A stretch of DNA of 64,000 nucleotides from Lysobacteraceae bacterium NML91-0213 (GCA_002798175.1 NWQL01000004.1:50102-114101), one strand, 5' to 3'. Shown: positions 1 through 9,101, numbered from the stretch's first letter. Program-made: numbers and translations. Notes: generated from the sequence alone by a model not told the origin.

Positions 1-28
1 GCTTCTCAATCGTCTTGCGGTCCAGCAT
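1..28 (-). CDS. 5' end of an unidentified gene, cut by the window edge
   Basis: Only the first nine codons are visible, reading M-L-D-R-K-T-I-E-K before the left edge. A purine-rich Shine-Dalgarno-like stretch (GGGGTGAGG) lies a few bases before the ATG, which supports a true start. The leader contains a small 5-bp hairpin (CCTGA/TCAGG, 45-57). The fragment is too short to name the product. The start is plausible and the identity is open. Confidence 0.45.
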
Positions 29-266
29 GACCTCACCCCTGAGCCCTGAAAATCAGGCCTCAAGGGTAAGGGCGGTCCTTGAAGGCTCCCCGCTGATCCG
101 CGAAGAACCTTTTTTTTGATCAAGACTCCTCCGGGCGGGGCCGTACACCCCGCCGGGCACGCGACGGCAGCGCGGGTCGGGATGGAGCGGCTCCGGACGC
201 TGCACTGCGGCTTGCCCGACGCGGCACGGGCGGTGATCCTCGCGCAACGCCCCGGGGAGACTGGCC
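29..266. other. Intergenic control region
   Basis: About 240 bases without a convincing gene lie between the leftward partial gene and the rightward gene at 267. The stretch holds the leader of the leftward gene, a run of eight T residues near 110-117 on the plus strand, and a Shine-Dalgarno (GGGGAG) just before 267. No convincing promoter hexamers could be picked out. Confidence 0.4.
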
Positions 267-689
267 ATGATCCGCACCCTGCTCGCCATCCTGGCCGGCC
301 TGGTTGTCGCCATCGCATTGATGCTGGCGATCGAGGCGCTGGCCGCATCGCTGTTTCCGCTGCCGCTGGACGCCCGCATTGCTGGCGAGGAGGACCTCGC
401 ACGACTGGTCGCGCAGGCGCCGCCCGGCAAGCTGGCACTGGTGCTGCTGGGCTGGTGCCTGGCGGCACTGACGGGTGGCTGGGTTGCCGCCCGGCTGTCG
501 GTCGCGCGCACCGGCATGGCGGCGCTGGCGGTGGGCGCACTGATCGTGGGCGGGGTCATCCTCAACGTGATGGCGCTGCCGCATCCGGCCTGGGTCATCG
601 CCGGCGGGTTGCTGCTGCCAGTGCCGCTGGCCTGGGCGGGTGGCCTGCTGGCACGTCGTCCGCGGGCTGCCCGGCCGCGGCATCGCTGA
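267..689 (+). CDS. Small integral membrane protein, unknown function
   Basis: The 140-residue product is strongly hydrophobic, with about four predicted membrane segments (near residues 5-27, 53-72, 82-102 and 108-128) and a short basic C-terminus rich in Arg and Pro. The ATG follows a GGGGAG Shine-Dalgarno by about seven bases. It lies 42 bases upstream of the BASS-family symporter on the same strand and may be co-transcribed with it. I recognise no family motif and no catalytic residues. It is real by start context, hydrophobicity pattern and codon use, but its function is unknown. Confidence 0.7.
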   Translation: MIRTLLAILAGLVVAIALMLAIEALAASLFPLPLDARIAGEEDLARLVAQAPPGKLALVLLGWCLAALTGGWVAARLSVARTGMAALAVGALIVGGVILNVMALPHPAWVIAGGLLLPVPLAWAGGLLARRPRAARPRHR

Positions 690-731
690 CGGGCCGCCCG
701 GGCTTCAACCGTTCCCGGGGAGGGGAACCGC

Positions 732-1613
732 ATGCCATCCACCGTGATCACCACGCTGCTGCTGCCACTTGCGCTCGGCGTCATCATGCTGGGCCTGGGC
801 CTCGGGCTCACCATCGACGACTTCCGCCGCGTGGCGCGCTACCCGCGCGCGGTGCTGACCGGGCTGCTGCTGCAGACGGGCGTGCTGCCCTGGGTCGCGC
901 TGGGCCTGGCGCTGCTGTTGCGCCTGCCGCCGGAACTCGCGGTCGGGCTGATGCTGCTCGCCGCTTCGCCCGGGGGCGCCACCGCGAACATCTACAGCCA
1001 CCTGGCGCGCGGCGACGTGGCGTTGAACATCACCCTGACCGCCATCAACAGCGTGCTGTGCCTGGTCACCCTGCCGGTGATCCTCGACCTCTCGATGCGG
1101 TTCTTCCTCGGCGCGGGCCAGTACGTGCCACCGCCGGTGCAGAAGATCATCGAGGTGGCGGCGATCATCATCCTGCCGGTGGCGATCGGCATGACCGTGC
1201 GCGCTCGCGCACCGCGCTTCGCCGCGCGGATGGAAAAACCCATCCGCGCGCTCTCGGTGCTGGTGCTGGTGCTGCTGATCGCCGCCGCGGTGGCCCAGGC
1301 CTGGCAGACGCTGCTGACCTGGTTCGCCGCGGTCGGCCTGGCCTGCCTGCTGTTCAACCTCGCCAGCATGGCCAGTGGCTACCTGGCGCCGGTCGCGTTG
1401 CGCCTGCCGCGCCGGCAGGCGATCGCGATCGCGATGGAGATCGGCATCCACAACGGCACGCTTGCGATCTACATCGCACTCAACGTGCTCGGCAACGCCA
1501 CCATGTCGGTGCCGGCGGCGGTCTACAGCCTGCTGATGTTCTTTACCGCCGCGGTGTTCGCGTGGTGGGCGTCGCGGCGTGGCACCGGCGCGGTGGTCGC
1601 GCAACCGGGCTGA
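732..1613 (+). CDS. Bile acid:sodium symporter (BASS) family transporter
   Basis: This 293-residue inner-membrane protein has the size and hydrophobic pattern (about nine to ten membrane segments) of the BASS/SBF family, which couples Na+ to uptake of organic anions. Typical family features are the segment LLAASPGGATANIYSHLA near residue 76, which carries the crossover-type glycine/asparagine motif, and a late EIGIHNGTLAIYIA segment. The start has a strong purine-rich Shine-Dalgarno (GGGGAGGGG) six bases upstream. The substrate cannot be read from sequence, and bacterial members often carry pantoate or other organic acids rather than bile acids. A hairpin follows downstream. Confidence 0.85.
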   Translation: MPSTVITTLLLPLALGVIMLGLGLGLTIDDFRRVARYPRAVLTGLLLQTGVLPWVALGLALLLRLPPELAVGLMLLAASPGGATANIYSHLARGDVALNITLTAINSVLCLVTLPVILDLSMRFFLGAGQYVPPPVQKIIEVAAIIILPVAIGMTVRARAPRFAARMEKPIRALSVLVLVLLIAAAVAQAWQTLLTWFAAVGLACLLFNLASMASGYLAPVALRLPRRQAIAIAMEIGIHNGTLAIYIALNVLGNATMSVPAAVYSLLMFFTAAVFAWWASRRGTGAVVAQPG

Positions 1614-1691
1614 CACGCGCTCGCGCCTGCTGCGCGATGCATCCGCGGGATCAGCGGCGCCGCGCTGGCCGCCAAGTTGCCAGAGAGTCAG

Positions 1692-1718
1692 GGCCACCGG
1701 CGGGAGCCGCCGGTGGCC
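1692..1718. terminator. GC-rich hairpin between convergent genes
   Basis: A perfect 12-bp stem (GGCCACCGGCGG and its complement) with a 3-base loop sits between the end of the symporter and the end of the convergent M16 gene. There is no U-tract on either side, so it is a terminator-like structure that could serve both directions rather than a classical intrinsic terminator. Confidence 0.55.
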
Positions 1719-1725
1719 TGCCCGG

Positions 1726-3192
1726 TCACTCGGCGCCGAAGTCGCCGTATTCCGCCAGCTGCTCGGCGACCGAGGCGTCGCCCACCACCACGATGCTCTG
1801 GGTCTTCGGGTCGAAGAACTCGCGCGCGACCGCCTGCACCTGCTGTGCGGTGACCTGCTGGGCCTTGCCGACGTAGCTGCTGAGATAGTCGGCCGGGCGG
1901 CCGAGCAGCCAGTTCGACGCCAGCGCCGAGGCCACCGCGCCCTGCAGCTGGTTCTGGAACAGGTAGGTGCCGGCGGTGTAGCGCTTGGCGCGCTGCAGTT
2001 CGTCGGCGCCGACCGCGCTGGTGCGCATCGCCTCGAATTCCTTCAGGAACTCGCCGATCGCCGCGCCGGTGACCTCGTTGCGCACGTCGGCCTGGGCCTG
2101 GAACGCACCGCCCTGCGCGCGCAGGCCGAAGCTGCTGCCGGCGCCGTAGGTGTAGCCCTTGTCCTCGCGCAGGTTGCGCATCAGCCGGCTGTCGAACCCG
2201 CCGCCGAGGATGGTGTTGGCCAGCGCCGCCGGGATCGCGCGCTCGTCATCGGCATCGAACGCCGGGCGGCCGATCCGCACCGCCGACTGCACGCTGCCGG
2301 CGCGCGGGACCAGCACGAACTGCGGATCCGCCGGGTAGTCGGGAGCCGGCACCGCGGGCAGCGCCCCGCCCTCGCCACGCCAGTCACCGAATGCCGAGCG
2401 CGCGAGCGCCAGCGCCTGGTCGCCGTCGACCGGCCCGGCGATCACCAGCAGGGCCTGGTCCGGGCGGAAGCGCTGCGCGTGCGCGGCCTGCAGTTGCGCG
2501 ACATCGGTGCCGGTGATGCCGGCCTCGGTCGGCAGCGTGTTGCCGTAGGGATGGTCGCCGAACAGCACTCGACCCATCGCGCGGTTGGCCTGGTAGCCGG
2601 GCTGGGCCTCCATCGCCTTCAGCGATTGCAACGCGTTGGTCCTGGCCAGCTGCACCTCGTTGGCCGGGAACGCGGGATTGCGCACCACGTCGGCGAACAG
2701 TTCCGCCAGCGGTTGCGCCGACGAGGACAGGCCCGAGGCCATGGCCAGCAGGCCGTCGCTGCTGGCGCTGGCGCTCATCGATGCACCCAGCCGCTGCAGC
2801 TCCTCGGCGATCTGCACCGAGCTGCGCGTGGCGGTGCCCTCCTGCAACAGGCCGGCCAGCAGGTTGGACATGCCCGGCAGCTCTGCCGGATCACTGGCAA
2901 GCCCGCCGCGCACGGCGAGCACGTAGTTGACCTTCGGCAGGCCGCCCTGGCGTGGCAGCACCCAGACGGTCAGGCCATTGTCGAGGCGCTGTTCGATAAG
3001 GCCCAGTTCGGGCAGCGGGCGGTCGGCATCGTAGTCCGGCAGGCCCGCCGGCAGTTCGGTTGGCGGCGCGGTGGCCGGTGCGGCGCCGGGCTGCTGGGCA
3101 TGGGCGGCCGCGGCGAACAGGCATGCGCCGAGGGCGAGGACGAGCGGACGCAGCATGCTGGCGCCGCGGGCGGAACGGTCTTGGATAGCCAT
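1726..3192 (-). CDS. M16 family peptidase homologue lacking the zinc motif
   Basis: The 488-residue product has an N-terminal signal peptide (hydrophobic stretch ending in AHA near residue 34) followed by two M16-type halves. At the place where active M16 enzymes have HxxEH, it reads NLLAGLLQEGT, so the zinc ligands are missing. The C-terminal half keeps the family's GYTYGAGSSF-type segment. It is the second gene of a pair, 11 bases after an active M16 gene, matching the known arrangement in which an inactive subunit pairs with an active one in the periplasm. I chose the ATG at 3192 because upstream in-frame sequence overlaps the neighbour and is not M16-like. Confidence 0.88.
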   Translation of the reverse strand: MAIQDRSARGASMLRPLVLALGACLFAAAAHAQQPGAAPATAPPTELPAGLPDYDADRPLPELGLIEQRLDNGLTVWVLPRQGGLPKVNYVLAVRGGLASDPAELPGMSNLLAGLLQEGTATRSSVQIAEELQRLGASMSASASSDGLLAMASGLSSSAQPLAELFADVVRNPAFPANEVQLARTNALQSLKAMEAQPGYQANRAMGRVLFGDHPYGNTLPTEAGITGTDVAQLQAAHAQRFRPDQALLVIAGPVDGDQALALARSAFGDWRGEGGALPAVPAPDYPADPQFVLVPRAGSVQSAVRIGRPAFDADDERAIPAALANTILGGGFDSRLMRNLREDKGYTYGAGSSFGLRAQGGAFQAQADVRNEVTGAAIGEFLKEFEAMRTSAVGADELQRAKRYTAGTYLFQNQLQGAVASALASNWLLGRPADYLSSYVGKAQQVTAQQVQAVAREFFDPKTQSIVVVGDASVAEQLAEYGDFGAE

Positions 3193-3203
3193 GGCGGTGT
3201 CCT

Positions 3204-4628
3204 TCAGTCCTGCGTCGGGGCGGCAGCGGGTGCCGGGGCGGTCGGCGGGGCGATGCCGCGCGCGGCGGCCATCGGCGCCGGCACGCGGTCGATGACGGTC
3301 CGGTTGGCCTCGGTGAGGTAGGTGCGGGCCACGCGCTGCACGTCGGCAACGGTCACCGCCTGCACCCATTCCGGCACCCGGTTGAGGGTCTGCGCATCGC
3401 CCCACAGGAGCTGCGCCTTGGCGAGCTCGTCGGCACGCGAGATGAAGGGCTCCAGCGCATTGACGTAGTCGGCCAGCATCTTGGTCTTGGCCGCGGCCAG
3501 CGTCTCTTCCGGCACGCCCTCGCTGACGATGCGCGCGATCTCCTCGTCGATCGCCGCCAGCACCGCATCGGGATCGACGTCGGGCTTGTACAGCGCGAAC
3601 AGCGTCATCAGGGTCGGGCCGTCGTAGTCCCAGGCGTGCCCCAACGGCCAGCCCATGCCGCCGTCGAGGTTGAGCAGCTGCTCGCGGCCCTTGACCAGGC
3701 CCTGGTACAGCCGCGAGGCATCGCCGCCGGCCAGCAGCTGCGACAGCACGGCCATCGGCGCGTGGTCGGCGCTGCCGCGCGCTGGCATCTTCCAGCCGAC
3801 CGCCAGCGCCGGCACCTGGGCCAGTGCATCGGCCTGCGCCTCGCGCCTGCCTTCGGTATTGAGCGGCTCGGACACGTCCGGGCGGTCCGGCGTGGGCCGT
3901 GCGGGGATGTCGCCGAAGTATTCCTCCACCAGCGCGAAGGCCTCCTCGGCGGAGATGTCGCCGGCGATGCCGATGACCGCGTTGTTGGGGCCGTAGTAGT
4001 CGCGGTGGAAGGCTTCGACGTCGGCCAGCGTGGCACCCTCGAGATCCTTGAAGCTGCCGTAGCCGTCGTGGGCATTGGCCCACTTCGAGAACGCCAGCCG
4101 GTTCATGTCGAACACGAAGAACAGCCCGTACGGCTGGTTCTGCACGTTGACGCGGATCTCCTCCTTGACCACGTCCTGCTGGTTCTTCAGGTTGGCCGGC
4201 GAGAAGTCCAGCGTCTTCATGCGGTCGGCTTCCAGCCACAGGATCGGCTTGAGCGCGGACACCGGCGCGGTCTCGATGTAGTTGGTGTAGTCGGGCCGGG
4301 TGGAGCCGTTGAGCATGCCGCCGCCGCCCTGGATGACGCGGTCGAACACGCCCTTGGGCGCGGTCGGCGTACCCTGGAACATCAGGTGTTCGAACAGGTG
4401 GGCGAAGCCGGTGCGGTCCTGCGGCTCCAGCCGCATGCCGACGTGGTAGACCACGCTGACGCCGACGGTCGGCGAACTGCGGTCCTCCGACACCACCACG
4501 GTCAGGCCGTTGTCGAGCGTGTGGGTGCGGATCGGCATCGTCCAGCGATCGGGCTGCTGTGCGGCAGCCGGAATCGCCAGCCATGCCAGCAGCGCGAGTG
4601 CGCCGCCAAGGACTGATCTCGAACGCAT
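3204..4628 (-). CDS. M16 family zinc metallopeptidase, active subunit
   Basis: This 474-residue periplasmic peptidase starts with a clear signal peptide (residues 1-23, ending AAA-QQ). The zinc-binding motif HLFEH is at residues 77-81, inside the family signature GFAHLFEHLMFQGT, and the conserved second half includes a GWKMPA segment. Active M16 enzymes degrade peptides in a clam-shell chamber, often with an inactive partner, and the next gene encodes that kind of partner. The ATG at 4628 gives the signal peptide its normal position, and longer in-frame extensions are arginine-rich and not conserved-looking. Confidence 0.92.
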   Translation of the reverse strand: MRSRSVLGGALALLAWLAIPAAAQQPDRWTMPIRTHTLDNGLTVVVSEDRSSPTVGVSVVYHVGMRLEPQDRTGFAHLFEHLMFQGTPTAPKGVFDRVIQGGGGMLNGSTRPDYTNYIETAPVSALKPILWLEADRMKTLDFSPANLKNQQDVVKEEIRVNVQNQPYGLFFVFDMNRLAFSKWANAHDGYGSFKDLEGATLADVEAFHRDYYGPNNAVIGIAGDISAEEAFALVEEYFGDIPARPTPDRPDVSEPLNTEGRREAQADALAQVPALAVGWKMPARGSADHAPMAVLSQLLAGGDASRLYQGLVKGREQLLNLDGGMGWPLGHAWDYDGPTLMTLFALYKPDVDPDAVLAAIDEEIARIVSEGVPEETLAAAKTKMLADYVNALEPFISRADELAKAQLLWGDAQTLNRVPEWVQAVTVADVQRVARTYLTEANRTVIDRVPAPMAAARGIAPPTAPAPAAAPTQD

Positions 4629-4719
4629 GCGGTACTCCCCGTCGGCCCTCCGCAGGGCCCGAGCGCCGACTATAGCGCGCGGTCCGCCGCGGCCGCGGCT
4701 GGCCGCACCGGCGCGGCGA

Positions 4720-6015
4720 TCAGCCCTTGCGATCGACCGGTGCCGCGGCCGGTGCGTCGGCGTCCTCGCCACCCACGCCGAGGTTGCTGCCGGCGCGTTC
4801 GTACGCCGCGCGATCGAGCAGCCCGGTCTCGCGCGCGACCAGCACCGGCACCAGCATCTGCCCGGTGACGTTGGTCATCGTGCGCATCATGTCGAGGATG
4901 CGGTCGATCGCCAGCAGGATGCCCAGCACCTCCAGTGGCAGGCCGGCGGCGCTCAGCACCACGGTCGCCATCACCACGGCGGTCCCCGGCACGCCCGCGG
5001 TGCCGAAGCTGCCCAGCACCGAGGCCAGCAGGATCGCCACGTACTGGGCGAAGCTCAGCTCGATGCCGTAGTACTGCGCGGCGAAGATGGCCGCGAGCGT
5101 CGGATAGATCGCACCGCAGCCATCCATCTTGATGCTGGCGCCCAGCGGCACCGCGAACGCGGCGTAGTCGCGGTTGACGCCGAGGCCATGGGTGACCGAA
5201 CGGATCGCCGCCGGCATCGCGGCGAAGCTCGACGAACTGACGAACGCCACCTGCATCGCCGGGCCCGCACCGCGGAAGAACTTCAGCGGGTTGAGCCCGT
5301 GGGTCAGCAGCAGCCCGCCGTACACGACCACGATGTGGAACGCACAGGCGGCGTACAGCGCGATCACGAAATTGCCCAGGGGCAGCAGGCGCTCGAAGCC
5401 GTAGGTGCCGACCAGCCCGGCGATCAGGCCGAAGGTGCCGATCGGGGTCATCTCCAGGACGAAACGGGTGACCTGGATCATCACGTCGCTGCCCTGCCCG
5501 ACCAGGCGCCGCAGCCCCTCTGTGCGGTCGCCCAGCTTCACCAGCGCGAAGCCGACCAGGCCTGCGAAGAAGATCACCTGCAGGATGCGGCCCTCTGCCA
5601 GCGCCGCGAACGGGTTGGTCGGCACGATGTCGAGCAGCACCTGCACCGGCGTCGGCACCTCGCGCGGCTGGTAGTCGACCGGCGGGGTCAGGGTCACCCC
5701 GATGCCAGGGTTGAACAGGAACGCCGCGGCCAGGGCCACGCCGACCGCGATCGTCGCGGTCAACGCGAACCAGCCGAAGGTGCGCCCGCCCAGGGTCGCC
5801 ATCGACTGCTGGCCGTGCAGCGCCGAGACCGCGTTCATCACCGCGAAGAACACCAGCGGCACCGCGATCATCCGGATCAGGTTGACGTACAGCGTGCCCA
5901 GCGGCTGCAGCCAGGTCCCGGCGGCAGGGCCAAGCAGCCAGCCGGCCAGCGCGCCGAGCACGAAGCCGCCCGCCACCCGCTTCCAGAACGCGATACGGAA
6001 CCACCAGTCGAACAT
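4720..6015 (-). CDS. Dicarboxylate/amino acid:cation symporter (DAACS family)
   Basis: The 431-residue inner-membrane transporter belongs to the GltP/DctA family, which moves glutamate, aspartate or C4-dicarboxylates with Na+ or H+. Family landmarks are visible: the early RMIAVPLVFFAV segment, the serine-rich re-entrant loop VSSSSFAAMPAA, the MDGCGAIYPT segment, and the later GTAGVPGTA loop. The length is normal for the family. The ATG at 6015 gives MFDWWFRIAFWKR as the cytoplasmic N-terminus. It is divergent from the alkaline phosphatase gene across a 152-base spacer. The exact substrate cannot be decided from sequence. Confidence 0.9.
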   Translation of the reverse strand: MFDWWFRIAFWKRVAGGFVLGALAGWLLGPAAGTWLQPLGTLYVNLIRMIAVPLVFFAVMNAVSALHGQQSMATLGGRTFGWFALTATIAVGVALAAAFLFNPGIGVTLTPPVDYQPREVPTPVQVLLDIVPTNPFAALAEGRILQVIFFAGLVGFALVKLGDRTEGLRRLVGQGSDVMIQVTRFVLEMTPIGTFGLIAGLVGTYGFERLLPLGNFVIALYAACAFHIVVVYGGLLLTHGLNPLKFFRGAGPAMQVAFVSSSSFAAMPAAIRSVTHGLGVNRDYAAFAVPLGASIKMDGCGAIYPTLAAIFAAQYYGIELSFAQYVAILLASVLGSFGTAGVPGTAVVMATVVLSAAGLPLEVLGILLAIDRILDMMRTMTNVTGQMLVPVLVARETGLLDRAAYERAGSNLGVGGEDADAPAAAPVDRKG

Positions 6016-6167
6016 GCGGGTATCCCGGGCGCCGGGCCCGACAGCAGACAAGGGGGCGACGATACCGGAGCGCCTGCCATGCTGCAGTCGTCTGGCTGCA
6101 ACACTGAAGAGCACTACGGACGGCATAATGGCCGGCTTCCCTGCGTCGACGTTCCATTTCCCAGCCC

Positions 6168-7862
6168 ATGCAAAAGCTTTCCCTGCTCTGCGTGGCGGCC
6201 CTGCTGGCCGCCTGCGCCGCACCCCAGCGCGCCCCCCATCCGGACGCCCCGGCCGCACCGGTCACGGTGCCGCAGATCGAACGTCCGGCAGGCGAAACCG
6301 CCGCCTGGTGGTTCCGCAGCGGCGCCGCCGCGGCCGCCGAGCGCGGCGCGATGGACGGTCGCGCGCGCAACGTGATCCTGTTCGTCGGCGACGGCATGAG
6401 CCTGACCACGGTCGCGGCGGCGCGCATCCTTGCCGGGCAGCGCGACGGTGGCTCCGGCGAGGAAAGACTGCTGAGCTGGGAGGCGTTTCCGCACACCGCG
6501 TTCGCGCGTACCTACAACACCGACATGCAGACGCCGGACTCCGCCGGCACCATGACCGCGATGGCCACCGGCGCGAAGAGCCGCGCGGGCGTCATCGGCG
6601 TGGGCCAGGCGCGCGCGCGAGGTGATTGCAGCGACCTCGCCGGCAATGCGCTGCTGTCGATCCGCGACCTCGCCGAAAGCGCCGGCATGGCGACCGGCAT
6701 CGTCACCACCACCCGCATCACCCACGCCACGCCTGCCGCGACCTACGGCCATTCACCGGACCGCAACTGGGAAGGCGACGTGCACCTGCCGCAGGATGCG
6801 ATCGATGCCGGGTGCACCGACCTGGCCCGGCAGCTGGTCGACCGGCCCCGACGCGGCCCCGACGTGGTGTTCGGCGGCGGCCGCCGCTACTTCATGCCCG
6901 CTGGCGAGCGCGACCCGGAGTGGGACGACAAGGTCGGGCTGCGCCTGGACGGCCGCGACCTGATTGCCGACTGGCAGGCCCGGAACCCCGATGGGGCCTA
7001 CGTCTGGAACCGCGACCAGCTGGACGCCGCGCGCGGGCGCACCCCGGTGCTGGGCCTGTTCGAGTACGACCACCTGCATTTCGAGCACGACCGCCCCGCT
7101 GACCCCGGCGAGCCCAGCCTGGCCGAACTCACCACCGAGGCGATCGACCGCCTGCGCGACGCCGGCGACGGCTATTTCCTGCTGGTGGAAGGTGGCCGCA
7201 TCGACCACGCCCACCACTACGGCAATGCGCACCGTGCCCTCACCGACACCATCGCGCTGGCGGAGGCCGTGCAGGCCGCCGTGGATGCGACCGACGATGC
7301 GGACACGCTGATCCTGGTCACCGCCGACCACGCGCACACGCTCACCTTTGCCGGCTACCCGGCGCGCGGCAACCCGATCCTCGGCAAGGTCATCGGCAGC
7401 AGCGGCGAGGATGCGACCACCGGCTACGCGCGCGACGCACTGGGCCTGCCCTACACCACGCTGGGCTACGCCAACGGCCCTGGCTACAGCGGTGCCAGCG
7501 GCACACAGCCGGAAGGCCCGAAGACGTTCTTCCATGTCGGCAGCGGCTTCGAGGCCGCCCGTGGCCGCCCCGACCTCAGCGACGTGGACACCACGCATCC
7601 GGATTACATGCAGGAAGCGACGCTGCCGCTGTCGAGCGAAACCCACGGCGGCGAGGACGTCGGCATCTGGGCGCGCGGCCCGGGGGCGCAGGCGGTGCGC
7701 GGCAATGTCGAACAGCACGTGCTGTTCCACTTCATGGTGCAGGCCACCCCGCGCCTGCGCGAGCGGCTGTGCGCGCAGGGCCTGTGCACGGCCGATGGCG
7801 TGCCGGTGGAACTGCCGGATCCGGCAGACTTCGGATTCGGGCCGCGGGCGCGGATGGAATAG
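6168..7862 (+). CDS. Alkaline phosphatase, lipoprotein form
   Basis: The 564-residue alkaline phosphatase family enzyme hydrolyses phosphate monoesters outside the inner membrane. A lipoprotein signal peptide is present with lipobox LAAC at Cys16. Metal and active-site motifs are clear: FVGDGMS, the nucleophile region TPDSAGTMTAMATG, the EGGRIDHAHH metal-binding segment and TADHAHT. It is longer than E. coli PhoA (471 residues) because of insertions in the second half. No convincing Pho box was found upstream. It is transcribed alone and followed by a hairpin with a short T-run. Confidence 0.93.
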   Translation: MQKLSLLCVAALLAACAAPQRAPHPDAPAAPVTVPQIERPAGETAAWWFRSGAAAAAERGAMDGRARNVILFVGDGMSLTTVAAARILAGQRDGGSGEERLLSWEAFPHTAFARTYNTDMQTPDSAGTMTAMATGAKSRAGVIGVGQARARGDCSDLAGNALLSIRDLAESAGMATGIVTTTRITHATPAATYGHSPDRNWEGDVHLPQDAIDAGCTDLARQLVDRPRRGPDVVFGGGRRYFMPAGERDPEWDDKVGLRLDGRDLIADWQARNPDGAYVWNRDQLDAARGRTPVLGLFEYDHLHFEHDRPADPGEPSLAELTTEAIDRLRDAGDGYFLLVEGGRIDHAHHYGNAHRALTDTIALAEAVQAAVDATDDADTLILVTADHAHTLTFAGYPARGNPILGKVIGSSGEDATTGYARDALGLPYTTLGYANGPGYSGASGTQPEGPKTFFHVGSGFEAARGRPDLSDVDTTHPDYMQEATLPLSSETHGGEDVGIWARGPGAQAVRGNVEQHVLFHFMVQATPRLRERLCAQGLCTADGVPVELPDPADFGFGPRARME

Positions 7863-7877
7863 GACCGCACGGCACGC

Positions 7878-7905
7878 GGCAGGGCACGGCCACGCCCTGC
7901 CCTTT
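7878..7905 (+). terminator. Intrinsic terminator after the alkaline phosphatase gene
   Basis: An 8-bp stem (GGCAGGGC/GCCCTGCC) with an 8-base loop is followed by CTTT on the plus strand, 15 bases past the stop codon. Confidence 0.6.
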
Positions 7906-7930
7906 GGTACGACAGGCCACCGGATCCCGC

Positions 7931-7965
7931 TTCGCTATCCTCCACACATCATTGTGAGGAGCGAA
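7931..7965 (+). promoter_or_regulatory. Leader hairpin covering the Shine-Dalgarno of the hydroxybutyrate dehydrogenase gene
   Basis: TTCGCT (7931-7936) and CCTCCACA (7939-7946) can pair with TGTGAGG (7953-7959) and AGCGAA (7960-7965), giving about 13 base pairs with two small bulges. The right arm contains the Shine-Dalgarno GAGGAG (7956-7961), nine bases before the ATG at 7971. The structure could hide the ribosome site, or the dyad could be a protein operator. Confidence 0.4.
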
Positions 7966-7970
7966 AAGCG

Positions 7971-8756
7971 ATGAACCGACTCGACGGCAAGGTCTGCGTG
8001 GTCACCGGCGCGGCCAGCGGCATCGGCCTGCGGATTGCCGAGGTGTATGCGCAGGCGGGCGGCCGGGTCGCCATTGCCGATCTCCGCCACGACGGAGCAG
8101 ACGCGGCCGCCGCGCGCATCCGCGACGGCGGTGGCGAGGCGATGGCCGTGGCGATGGACGTCACCGACGAACAGCAGGTCATCGACGGCATCGCCAGCGT
8201 GGTCGATGCCTGGGGCCGGGTCGACGTACTGGTCGCCAACGCCGGCATCCAGATCGTCAACCGGATCACCGACTTCAGCTACGCCGACTGGAAGAAGCTG
8301 CTGGCGATCCATCTCGACGGCTCGTTCCTGACCACCCGCGAATGCCTGCGCGACATGGAGAAGCGCCGCCAAGGCGGCACGATCATCTACATGGGCTCGG
8401 TGCACTCGCACCTGGCATCGAAGCTCAAGGCGCCCTATGTCACCGCCAAGCACGGGCTGCTCGGGCTGGCACGCACGGTGGCGAAGGAAGGCGCCGAATA
8501 CGGCGTGCGCGCCAACGTCATCTGCCCCGGCTTCGTGCGCACCCCGCTGGTGGAGAAGCAGATCCCCGAGCAGGCGCGCGAGTTCGGCATCAGCGAGGAC
8601 GAGGTGGTCAAGAACATCATGCTCAAGGACACCGTGGACGGCGAGTTCACCACGGTCGACGATGTCGCCAACGTGGCGCTGATGCTGGCCGCGTTCGAGA
8701 CCAACGCGCTCACCGGCCAGAGCATCACCGTGAGCCATGGCTGGTTCATGCAGTAG
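7971..8756 (+). CDS. 3-hydroxybutyrate dehydrogenase (short-chain dehydrogenase)
   Basis: The 261-residue SDR protein interconverts D-3-hydroxybutyrate and acetoacetate with NAD. It shows the glycine motif TGAASGIG near residue 12, the NAG segment (VANAGIQ), the catalytic Ser in MGSVHSH, and the Tyr-x-x-x-Lys pair in YVTAKHG. Length and the [21 protein letters not shown] segment fit 3-hydroxybutyrate dehydrogenases better than other SDRs. The start has a strong GAGGAG Shine-Dalgarno inside a potential hairpin. A PHB depolymerase gene lies about 1.6 kb downstream, so both steps from storage polymer to acetoacetate are represented. Confidence 0.88.
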   Translation: MNRLDGKVCVVTGAASGIGLRIAEVYAQAGGRVAIADLRHDGADAAAARIRDGGGEAMAVAMDVTDEQQVIDGIASVVDAWGRVDVLVANAGIQIVNRITDFSYADWKKLLAIHLDGSFLTTRECLRDMEKRRQGGTIIYMGSVHSHLASKLKAPYVTAKHGLLGLARTVAKEGAEYGVRANVICPGFVRTPLVEKQIPEQAREFGISEDEVVKNIMLKDTVDGEFTTVDDVANVALMLAAFETNALTGQSITVSHGWFMQ

Positions 8757-8889
8757 TACTTGACAGTTCGCGGCAGTGCAGCAACACGCGCCGCGCGGGC
8801 CGGGTAGGATCGGGCGGGTGGACCCGTCACGGAAAGACCGGCGCTCCCGCCGCTCGCGATGACGGCCCGACACGAGGGAGGAGTTGGGT

Positions 8890-9081
8890 ATGGGAGGTTT
8901 CGACCCCTGGAATGGGCTCGTTCTGCTGTTGCTCGTCGCGATCCCCGCGGCAGTCATCCTGGCGATGGTGTGGCTGTTCCGGCGCAACCGCCATGCGCGC
9001 CACCACCGTATCGATCATGCGCGCGTGCCGCTGCACGACACGCGGGCGCGTCCCGCAGCGATCTCCCACGCGGTCGACTGA
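8890..9081 (+). CDS. Small single-pass membrane protein, unknown
   Basis: This 63-residue protein has a short N-terminal segment (MGGFDPWNG), one strong membrane helix of about 22 residues, and a basic His/Arg-rich tail probably in the cytoplasm. The ATG is preceded by a very strong Shine-Dalgarno (GGAGGAG) at good spacing. An intrinsic terminator follows 20 bases after the stop, so this looks like a monocistronic unit. A TTG six bases upstream is a less likely start. I recognise no family. Confidence 0.7.
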   Translation: MGGFDPWNGLVLLLLVAIPAAVILAMVWLFRRNRHARHHRIDHARVPLHDTRARPAAISHAVD

Positions 9082-9101
9082 ACCCGCCGCCCTGACCGAT
9101 G

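Noticed and set aside
82-119. Terminator with the T8 tract near 110-117
   Set aside because: The preceding stem is imperfect and no plus-strand gene ends before it, so the T-run alone is not enough.
116-1876. Long plus-strand frame overlapping the membrane protein and the symporter
   Set aside because: The translation is low-complexity Ala/Gly/Arg/His without domains, and the other frames encode clear membrane proteins with Shine-Dalgarno sites.
1579-3321. Long open frame on the plus strand opposite the M16 genes
   Set aside because: It is arginine- and histidine-rich, has no family motif, and is a mirror of strong codon bias in the real minus-strand genes. The same applies to many long frames across the window.
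6016-6167. Pho box before the alkaline phosphatase gene
   Set aside because: The repeated GCTGCA in the region is 14 bases apart and does not match the CTGTCAT direct-repeat pattern.
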